Shown here piece after piece: positions 45,501-57,154 of a stretch of 64,000 bases of DNA. The position numbers and the translations under genes are program-made. The number at the start of each line of letters is the position of its first letter. Position 1 is the stretch's first letter. Location of the stretch: NCBI GenBank assembly GCA_036362985.1, contig JAYGXS010000004.1:68425702-68489701 (forward strand), given 5' to 3'. The notes under the pieces are model-generated. The model saw nothing but the letters and a program-made list of their open reading frames with translations, did not search any database and was not told where the DNA came from. Origin of the DNA: Ligula intestinalis (lineage: Eukaryota; Platyhelminthes; Cestoda; Diphyllobothriidea; Diphyllobothriidae).

Positions 45501-48500
45501 CGACTCAATGTCCTGCGTTTCATGTGCTTATTCACTTATGCAATTTTAGTACTTATTCTACCAGTTAAGGCAACGTTCTGGTCGCTTTTCCTACGACAAA
45601 ATCACAAGGATATTCCACGCAATCCAAGGACGATTGGGGTGGTTTGGGCACTTTCTTTTCCGTCAACCTCACGAGTTCAGTGTTACTGCCCTCGGCCCGA
45701 AACCGTTACTAAATTGGAAATGTTGAAGTGCGGGTCTGCTCAAAACCTAGCTCAACTCAGTCCGTCAAGATATGAAAGTGGTTATTGGACCTTCGATATT
45801 CGGCTTCCGGCGATGGCGAAGAGGATGACCCGAACTGTCCATGTCTTCTCCCACGGATCGTCGCGCGTGGAGAAGAACCGTACGAGACATCGTCGAGGCC
45901 GGCCAGATCAGTCATGATCGCAGCCGCAACAAGTATACGTAAGAGCAATGATCAGGAATCAGAAGATGAGACATTAAAATGAGGTAGTATGGAGAACTGC
46001 GGGTGCCGCGCATCTGTGCGGTCCTTTATTCGATACGGATGCGAATGCTGGGCTATGCGCGTAGAAGATGAACGGAAGCTGGAAGTCCTTGACCATTTAC
46101 TGTTTGAGGACCATCCTTCGAGTGAAGAACACCGACTTCGTCTCAAATGAGACAGTCCGCAATCGCTGAGACAACATCGCAAGGATATCTCAGGTAATCC
46201 AAGGAGGGGGACTGATGTGGGTTGTACGCGTTCTTCGCCGGCAACCTCACGAGCTCAGTGCTACTGCTTTTGACCCCAAACCGTTACCTACCTGGAAACG
46301 TCGAAAGGGTGGTTAGTTCAAAACTTGCCTAGACTCAGTCCACCAAGACATGGAAGTGTTTCTTGGACCTTCGGTCTCCGATGTTGGCGAAAAGAATAGC
46401 TCGAACGGCCCATGTCTGTTGCCACGGATCGTCACGCGTGGAGAAGCACCCTACGGGACATAATCGAGGCCGGCTAAATCAGTCATGATCGCAGCCGTAA
46501 CAAGCACAGGTACAAAGTGATTTCTGGTTGTCAAGGTTTGCGCATTTTTTGCAGTTCTGCTTTTAAGTTGTTTAGACTACCACCACCATAGACAGGCATC
46601 TTACGTAAACTTTATTAAGATCGAGCTTATTCTCGTCACCGAGGTTTGCGACTTAAAACGAAGCAGGAGCTCAGTACGGCGCCTAGAGAAAAACAATGAG
46701 TGCCGGTTACTTCGCCATTCGGAGCGATAACGGTGAGTCTAGCTCGCGGCAAGCACCTTCCGTTTTTTTAAACCCGGTTGCGAGCGACTTCCGGATAAAT
46801 TGGCACAGAAGAGCAAATAATGCGTATGAAAGTTGTCAATTAAAGGAGGATAGCATTGTCTGCAGTTAGATGCCAAGTCCGCGCGGTTTTAAAACAGTGT
46901 GCTTTTTAATTCCACCGACCGCCTTAAATGCGCTGCAGTTAGAAGTTAAAATTTCCCTTTTAAATGCCAATTCACGGGATGAGGGGAGTGCACCATGATA
47001 ACAGCCTATGCTGCAGCGCCACAAATTACGTATTCGGCTGTGGAATGAAAATGGGGAGCGGCATAGCCAATCAAATGCGGAGACTGAGGTAAGGGGTCGT
47101 CTAGACAGAAGCCTATAGCATGCGTCTTATAGGCACTTTCAGGAGTCTTCGCTACCTACATGGACGACACCCGTGGCGACGGTTTCGGGTGGTTGGGTGG
47201 GTAGGGGAACTTGGATGAAGTTCAGATCATGCACTTACACTTTCCAATACTCAGGTGGTTTGGCTCCAGCTTGTCTGTTCGGATACGCTGCACTTTCCAA
47301 CCGCCGCAGGTTCTATCACAGATGCATTCCACGATCTTGCCGTCCAGAGACTTGTCCTTGGAGGTGACTTGAGCGAGATGGGCGTTGGGAACGTTGCTAC
47401 CGCCGAGGAAGAGTTCACCGACGTATTGGCTGATTTCCCTGGAAAGGTGCAGCAGGAAACGGAGAAGGCATGAGCAGAACCCACAATGAAGAGCCACTAG
47501 TATCAACAAAGCTTTAAAAATCTAGCTGATAAGCAGACGTTTTTTGGTAATTAGTGATCAGGCCACGACAAAGACATGGAGAATGGACATGTGGGCAAGA
47601 GACAGGGTTTATATGTGGATTTCTCGTACTTCTCGTCGTTTTTTTTCAATCAAACTTATACTAATGGGCACAGTACCAGCATGAACTTGTGCCTTGAGGT
47701 AATTCCCAGACAGGTTTTTAGTGAACTTACTTACTTACTTGTACTTGCTACGGCTGCGATCATGAGTGATCTAGCCGGCCTCAATTATGTCCCGGATGGT
47801 GCTTCTCCAAGCGCGACGATCCATGGCGGCAGACCTGGGCAGTTCAACCCATTCTCTTTGTCAGCGGCGGAGACCAAATACCGAAGGTCCGACAACCACT
47901 GCCATGTCTTGACGGACCGAGTCGAGCCAGGCTTTGAGTTGACCCCCTCTTCGACGTTTCCAATTAGGCAACAGTTTCGTGTCGAGGGCACTAGCATCAA
48001 GCTCCTGAGGTTGGCGACGAAGAATGTGTCCAAACCATCTCAGCCGTCTTTCCTGAATGGCCTGGTATATCCTTGTGATTTTGTCACAGCGAGTGCGGAC
48101 TGTATCATTGGAGACGAAGTCGGTGTACTTCACTCGAAGGATGCTCCTCAGACAGTAGTAGTCAAAGACCTCCAGCTTCCGTTCACCTTCTACACGTATA
48201 GCCCAACATTCGCATACGTATAGGAGAACGGACCGCACAGATGCACGGTAGACGCGGATCTTTGTTGAGATAGAGATATCGCGTCGGGTCCATAAGCACT
48301 TCCGAAGGCTGAAGAACACTCGTCGCGCTGCATCAATTCGGGAGACAATATCATCCTTACTCTGTCTATTCGGCAGCAATCTCGCTCCGGGGTATTTGTA
48401 ACTGTCGACTTCTTCTAGTTGACAGCCACTAATCTCGAGAGATGCCTTCTCTTCGGTAGGGATGCAGCATGAAAAAACTTTGGTTTTCCCAGCGTTTATG

Positions 48501-51500
48501 GACAAGCCGACCGTTTTCGCGACTTCGTTCACTCGTGACACCATAGACTAAAGGTCGCCAAAGCTTGATGCTAGTAAGGCGATATCATCGGCATAGTCAA
48601 GGTCAGTCAACCGGCACCCGGGTGAAAGCTCAATACCGTCACCTTCTTGTAGGGCCTTCCCGAGAACCCAGTCAGTGGTGTAGTCAAAGAGGATGGGCAA
48701 CAGGGCACAGCCTTGACGAACACCCGACCGAATAGCGAATGGTTCTGAGAGGTTGTTGTGGACTAAAACTTGCGCAGTGTTGGAGCAGTAGTATGCCTTG
48801 ATCATGGCGATTAGTTTTGGTGTACGTGACGATCTGCTAAAACTGCCTGAATTGATAGCTTGTCAATCGGAAAATTGATTATGTCTGAGTTACCCCCGGT
48901 TGACGATTAATTTCGGCAAAAGTCGTTTATTTACTGCATATCATATACCCCTAGTCCCAGCATTTTGTTCTACGGAAACGGTGGTAATAGGGTTTTTGGG
49001 GTGAGGAAATTGGATAGGCAGTGAAGAAAATTTGTGGATGTGTAAAGTGGAAAAATGTGGTTGAATTTGTTTCCCGCGGCTGCTGACAGTAAGTTGTTTC
49101 GTGTGTGCGGCGCTTCGCGCCACGGACTATACCAATCTAACGCCAGAACGGTAAGCTGGACGTCAGGTAAGTTGAAGTAGACGACCACCTAACCAAAATT
49201 TCTATTCTTCAGGAATTTCAAGAAACCCGCAATTTGATAATGGGCTTTTCCCGCAATACGTTAAACAATAATATATATTATGAATGGTCGAGGATATGCG
49301 AGGCCCAAGTAACTGAAGAGAGGAAGACGTTCTCTGGGACCAGGGGCACCAGTTAACCAAAAGTCCAGTGTCATTTACCGCACCGACCGTCTTTGTGGTC
49401 AGACCAATTATGTTGGTGAAACCGATAAACGGGTTCTCACGAGAATGCACTAGCATGAACGCGCCGTGCGACGGAAGGACAAGCTTTTCCTGGTGGCCGC
49501 CCACGCATCCACGCTAGAGCACGGCTTCGACTTCGAACGCGTGTGAATACTGGGTCGGTCAGACGATCGAAATTCACGCCTGCTGCGGGAAGCATGGCAT
49601 TCACGCGCGGACTCAATTTACAGGCTATCGAGCTTACTGATGCCTATCCCGCGTTGCGCGAGCAGATCGAGGGCAGAGGTCACGCCCGGCAGAACCGAGT
49701 TAAATACACTGTAAGCTGTACATTTTTCATTCCTTGACAATGAGCTCGCGGGAGGGTTCGATACGTCGGACAAATACACGCCTGGTCCCAGAGAACGTCT
49801 GACCTTCTTCTATACAGGTTATGAAAATCTACAGATATAAATCAACAACATTTCTAAATACAATAAAATAAAAAAGTATACAGCAGTCATTAAAGTATTT
49901 CACTGCCTATCCTAATTACCCACCCCACAAAACCCTATAACCATCGTTTCCGTAGAGCGAAATGCTGGAACTTGGGTTTAATGAAGTACAGCACATAAGC
50001 TTCTGTTGCCGCAATTTCTAAGGAGATCAGAAAGCAGTAACTGTTAAATTTGAGCCAGCACATGGAAACGCAGGAGGACTCACTGATGAGCTGTGTAGTA
50101 CAGCAACAGAATCATCGACCAAACATATGTCTGAACTTTTAGCTGCTACTGTTTATCATGCAATCGATGTACAGTATCCCTACGAAATCGTGACGACATT
50201 TAACTTGGTAGTTAAACATATATTTGGTGACGTTATTTTGATCCACTGAGTGGATTTAATCCTGAGAAAGATATTTTAGTTTAGAAAATCACCCTTTTAG
50301 ACTTAGGGTAATGGGCACGCATTTTTGCGAAATTCGGAGCAGTATCAGATCGAAGGAACTTCCTATGTTATTGAGTGTGACAGAACCAAACTTTTTTAGC
50401 AATATGCATTGTGCCATGGGAGAACTTCAAAAAAGTAAGGAAAGTTTAAAACATATTCCTTCCAGAACCGGAAAATCTTCAAAGAATTGGTTGGAGTCGA
50501 GGTTCTTTTACACCCGATCTACAGCCCAAACGTCGCACCTTCTGACTAGAGCATATTTCAATAAATGCGAGGTCGTTGATTCGAGCCATTTGAGGAAGTT
50601 GAAGAGGCGTGCATATCGAACATACCAAATAAAAAAAGCACAAGGAATGGTGCTTTAACCAGATCCGAGAAAAACAACTGTTTAACATACCCGGGCGCCT
50701 TTCGTAGGTAGACCTTACAGCGAAAGTCGATGGTATTCAGTTCTGGGGGCTTCCATTTCAGGGTTTCGGGACATGTTCCGGGGACGTAGAAATCGGCGTT
50801 GCCAGCGGGTTGGAAAATGAGGCCATCGGTCTCGTGCATCAGAGTCTGGCGAGTTGATTGCAGAAGCTGAAAAAAGAAATAAATGCCCGTGTGCATACAG
50901 AAATGATCTGGTTCAAGCAAAGGTCAGAGGTACTTTCTAAGTACAGTAGATATGCTACCTCATGAAAGCTAACTGAAATCCTCAAATATGTTTTTTATTA
51001 GGAAAAATATTAACTCTGTAGGCTGACAAGACTAATTATTAGGAAGCATAATCCAAAGATGTTTCAGTTACTTCATGATTCCGGCTTCTGAACGGACATA
51101 TATTTGGCCGCCTGCAGAAACCGCACCCCGTAAAAAGGACCGTTTAAGTATTATGCATTGTCCTATCGATTTTTTGGCGCCCTTATAAATTCAAATACAT
51201 TTTAAACATAATTTCTTGTGTTTATTTCGCAGAAGATTACATTGATACGTTATAAAAATTTGTTTAAATCGATGAGAGTTCTTAAGACCGCGAGTTATAT
51301 TAATTCATAGAGCAACGTATTGGTACATTTATTCATGTTGTCTGGAAGATATACAACCTTGTTCACATCCACCACAAAATTTTGTGAATCATGTATAATT
51401 CCTTCTGAATAGCATGTAGAAATGTAAGATTTTCTTAACATGGAAAACGTAAAACTTGTAGTTGAGAAACGTCGCGCCGGGTTGAAAATAAACTCAGAAT

Positions 51501-54500
51501 TGAAAAGGTTTTTAAAACAGAAAGAAACAATTTGCAAGGTATACATTTTCAGAAGATAAATTTTTGCTATGTAACAATTATCAGAAAGAATACTTTGCAT
51601 GCCTTCTATAAAATGTATTCAAATTTTTTAGGGCATTAAAAGCGATTGGAGAATACACACTAATTAATTCATCATTTTTTACAAGGTATAGTTTTTACCG
51701 GCTATCGGGTAGGAATGCATTCCAAAACCGGCACTACGATGTGGCTGACGTATACCTGAGGACTATGCTGCAAGACAGATTGCATCAAAACCTTATCTAC
51801 GTCCTCTTTTTTTCAATCAGAAAAATATTTAATAATTTCGGTTAACATTTCAATCAACCAGCGTCTGGACGCTAGCTCAACACCATCTTCTGTGTGTAGA
51901 GCCTTACTGAGAGGGCCAGTCAATAGCGTGGACGAGATGGACACGACCTTTGTGGGGTGACAATTTCCCTCCTTCTCTGTTTATAAGTGCACGTGCTGAT
52001 TGCATTCGTCCTGAGATATTTTTGCCTGCTCGTAACCCCGCTTGTTTGCTTCGGAAGCCGGTGCCTGGCTGTGCGCCTACTCATGTATGCATAAATGCCT
52101 GGTCTACAGCAACAGTGAGGGGCAGGACATACACTAGGCGGACTATTTCCTGCATTCACTTAAGCACTATACACCCATTCTCTATAGAGCTGATTTAGGA
52201 GGGTAGACGTAGATGAGGTAATTCTTTTCCGGGATGGGTTGCCTGACAGACCGTGAAAAGCTTCGTTTTTGATCTGTCAGCCACGGAGAGTACTGCGACC
52301 ACATACAGGTAGCGAAACCACAGAGTGAATAAGGCAGCACAAGTTCTTTTCCACAGCGTAGGAAAGTCCTCGGATATCAAAAAACGCTGGATTTCACCCA
52401 TTTCCGCCTCTATTTTCTCACAGTATCCTGATCTGAACGGAATTCAATTCTAGTAAACAGCATTTTGCGCCTCAAGGCAGCCCAATGAACTAAAAAAACA
52501 ACCTCAAATGTGTGTTAAATCCCCCAACCCCCTATTTTTCACCAGACATGTAATCTACTGTATGGCATAGTTAGTAGCTTTGCTATCTCACAAAAATGTT
52601 AACTGCAGTTTGAAAATATGTTTTCAACCCGGAAAGACTAGTTAAGTAGGATTTTTTTATTAATTATCGCACAGTGTTAACGTCGGAATGCCGGCTGCCT
52701 GCGAAAAAAACTAAATTATTAAAAACAACTTCTTAAGTAGAGCGAATGTATCGGCAGACTAGGTTCCAACAGGAAAAGTCTTCTAAGGCGCTACGAAGTG
52801 AGTATAGAAATAGCTTCTCGTGCATACTGTTGATAAGAAAATATAGATTTGAATTTATCAGGGCATCGAAAAGCAATGTGAGGCACTCATACTACCTTAA
52901 GTAGTCATTTTTACAGAGTGTAGATTTGGCGGACAATCAGAAGGAAGCTCAGCTAAATGGCGGCATTAGGACGTGACTGGATTGAGCTATACAATAACAA
53001 TTAATGTTAAAACCACACTTAAGTAATATTTTCGAAACGAAAAGCACATTTCAGAATTTTGGGTTAACATTACATTAGATAGCAAATCGAATGTACTAAC
53101 ACCGGGAAACAAATTGATGCAGAGTTTGGGTTTAAGTGAATATTTGGTCAATCGGATTTACAAAAATCAGGTTCCGAATTGATGACGAACGTACTCAGGC
53201 GAAAAATCTTAGATCGTAATTACATTGAAAAGCACGCAAAATACGCAGGATTTTTTACTCTTCCGTAAATACCAGTCACCTGTACCTTATTCCATCAACA
53301 ATTCTAAAACTCAGTTGACCAAATTGTGAAAATTTTGCGGCCTCTGTGGCAGTCGAATCCACACACAGCATGGAAGGCTTTTACGCAGCTAACGCTCTAC
53401 AATTGAGCTAAGAGGCTCATTGTGAGCCGTGAAATTAATCACACTTGAATTTATTTTACCCGCCCAATTTACCGCTCCTATGGAATCCACCATTACGGAA
53501 GAGCAAGCTGACTGCCCAGGCAGGAGTTCATAAGCAAACGTCTAGAATCTACCAGAATGACTACTAGGCTGTTTCGGTTCGAATGCCATCAAGGCCGATA
53601 ATTTTTCACAATTGGATCAACTGCATTAAGCACATTTGCCGAATTGCCCTAAGAATTAAGTGAGCCTTGTAGTCAACAATTCTGTTCTACAGGCTCCAAG
53701 GGACGAGGATGAATAGGAAATCTATAGGGAATTTTAGAATTTTTTAAGCTCACTTACCTCAGCCACGTGATCCAACCGAAAGAAGGGCTTCTTGCGCACT
53801 GAGAAGGACTGGGTCGTAAAGTCCACAAGGCCATTGTGACCAGCATCATTCCTCGGCCTTACAACGTACTTTTCAATGTAATTCAAACGGTTCTCAAAGG
53901 GCATACGACCACAGGGATAGCCCTGGATGGTCAGAGCATCGTAGATGAGGAATTTGAAGGGCCTGTCCGGAGTGTCAAAAGATACCAACTCGCCATCCAA
54001 CAGGCAGTTCACCAGATGGCAAGAAGGCTCTGTCAGGAAGTCACTCACTGGCCTACCCTCCTTGCGAGCCTGCAGAGCAGAGGTGAGCCAGCTGGCCGAG
54101 GGGAAGTGCAAGGTCTCCACCTTGTAGACGAAATTCGCCCGATCTATCAGGTACACCTTCTCGGGTCCGTGAATCAGCATGAGGTAGCGGGTGCCGTCTG
54201 ACTTGTAGGTGACTGCGTAGGGGCGGTCCACTATGAGACGGGCATTCTGTCGGGTCATTGAGACCGGCTGACTGCCCCGGAAACGCGGCGGCCGGCTTCG
54301 CTGGATGTTGGGGATGTAGAGGGGAGTGGTGCGTAGACTCTGCTCATTGATGCCCTCCAGCGAGGCGGACTCTGTGGTTGCTGCGGAGGTCGCGGCAGCA
54401 TCACCATCAGCGTCATCCGCGGTAGCGCCAGCAGCCGCAGCAGTGACTGCAGCGGCGGCGGCGGCAGTGGTCTTGGAAGGTGCCACAGCACCCAGCGTGA

Positions 54501-57111
54501 GCAGAACATCGGCTACTTCGCGAACGTGATGCGCTTCAAAGGAGGTCTGATCCAGGGTGCGAACACCGGTCACGCCGGACATCAGTTTGGGCTGGCCGGA
54601 GGGGGCCGGAATGTTGACACGTTCACGGTTGGAGAGTTTAACCTCGGGACCACCACCACCACCGGCGGTAGCGTCACCGGAGGAGGAGGAAGGAGTGCAG
54701 TCGGAGAGACGTGGCTCTTTGGCTCCTTCGCCGTCGGAGTCATCATCTTGAGGACTATCTACATGACGACGCTTCAGCAGGGCGGGTGCATTTGAGTGAT
54801 CACCCTCTTCTGAAAAATTTGTGGAAGAAGAATACCATTGGATGATAGGACAGTGTTAGTTGTGCAGTAAAATACTAGGCAGCAATATATGTTTGGGGGG
54901 GGGGGGGTTGCAATCAATGAATCAGCCTAGGCACAATGGTTGGCAGTATGAGATTGGAACTGTAGTAAACGTCCGCTTACTCCCATAATGGTTACCCCAG
55001 AGATTTTGTACACCGATGGATGAAACAACAACCAAGACAAACGGAACTAGATAGTTCAACTCAGGCGCCCAAAGCATACAGGGAGAATCCTTCCTGATAT
55101 AAGAAATGTGGCTGAACTCGTTGAAAGGCACTTGAGGAAATACAAAATAAAATTGACCCACAAACCAACGCCTACTTGACGTGCCCAGCTTGTACACCCT
55201 TAAGACGGGTTTGGCTATTTCAATGGCAAAGAAGCCGTTTACAAGATCCCATGCGAAGCTTGTGATACCGTATTCTGCGGTCAAACAGGAAGATTCGTCT
55301 CTACACGTGTTCATGAACACCAACTGGTATTGAAAAGACGTGACTACTTATCCAAAATGGCTATGCATAGCCTTGATACAGGACACAGCTTCGTATAGGG
55401 CAAAACGCGCATTGTCGGAGCTTGCTCCTCCAAAAAGGCCAATAATTTCTTGAAACTATGCACTCCGACGATTCATGCATCAACCGACGCATGAAATTAG
55501 ATGGAACATATAAACATCTCAAAGAACGATAAAAGAGACGAGGGTCGCACAATACAGACTGACAGAAACCAAAACTACCAATCAGTTCCCACGCCATATG
55601 ACAATTGATTTCTTCCACAGGTTTGAAATTTTAATTGTTTGTTTCACATTACCGCTAGTCTGAAATCAAGCTGGGTAACCAGTCTCGACAAGCTGCTTAT
55701 TAAATCAACCTTTTTTGCCCCAAAGAACACTTTTTTCAAACAAACCTATCTCTTAGGCTGTTAAAACTAACATATGCGCGATGATGCCAGCTTGAAGCCA
55801 TGTTTGGACCATTCGAACAGAGTGAACGCGGATCTTCAGGACTAATGCTGGTTGAATTACGACATGAACATGCGAGAAACAGAAAATTTCATACATTCGT
55901 CTTAGCCCTTGAGGACCTACCGCTGTGTGGTAGGCGTTGCCTGAATGCTTGACTCGACAGATAACCTTGACTGAGCCGACACGGGAAACCCACTTCGCAA
56001 ACAAGAGGTGTGGTCAATCCTTTCTTTCTGAGTTTTTAGTACAGAAAAGCACTTGATATTAACGTAGCGCCATAAAAAACTGCTTGCCAAAGGGTGAGAT
56101 GGTTTTAGATTCATAAATGTCACTATTTAGATATGAGCCCGTGAGAAGATCTGTCTTTGGAGAGATAGGTAAAGAGCTATCGTTAGAGCCAACCCATGAA
56201 AACGGCGGCTCATAATAAGACGAAGGGTTCGGTGAGATTCCTGGAAACCAAATAATTGGGAAGCCAACCGAAACTGAGACTAGGAACTGCAACTCCTGGA
56301 TATAGTTCCGCTATTGGGTCTAGAAACGAAAGGGACTCAACCTTAAGCTCATTCGTTGCCTACAAAATTAGCTCTGCAGAAAATAAATGCCTCATTGACA
56401 GCCTAGTGGTCAGCTAGAAATGATTTCTAACCGCACCCTATACCTAAGAGTAGAAATTAAGATCATATTTATACCGTCAAAATGGATATCACATACACCG
56501 AATACTGGGTAGTAGGCAGGGGAGACATCTGGAGAAGATAATTGATGTGAACACCAGAACACACGCACGCAGAGTAGGAACATTTGATTTACTCGTCATG
56601 ATTAATTAGGATCACCGCAATCAGGAATAGAACAGCGGGAAACGTCGTGAGACTCATTTTACCGCGAGGACGACTTGCGATGTACTTACTTCAGCCCTCA
56701 AAATGTTCCGAAAGGAACTGAGGTCAGGAGAACTGACGATGGGTGAGAACCCAGAACAAAGCTTTAAATAGCGTGAGTTATTCTAAACCAACCAGGCCTC
56801 AGGCCCCAGTCACTCGGATATCCCCTTATAAATTGTATGGGACGATTTTGTTAACCTCACTCTATAGCCACCGCCGAAGATACAGAAAACAATTCCAGAG
56901 ATTCTAGATCTTCAAGGAAACAGAATAGCATCTGCAGCCGAAGCTAGCTGCTTACCAAAGCACCAATCAGGGAGAGGTGGTGCAGCTGGACAGTCGTCTG
57001 GATCGCCGTACCTTTCAAACAACTCCTTCAAGTAATCCGCCTTGTAGATGCCGGGTGGTCTGGCCTCGGCGAACAGCTGAAGAGCGCACTCCAGACTGGC
57101 ACAAAAAGGCA

Positions 57112-57154
<43 letters not shown>

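Noticed and set aside
53836..54795. Plus-strand open frames opposite the capping enzyme
   Set aside because: They are shadows of exon 4 on the other strand; the GC-rich coding sequence keeps stops rare.
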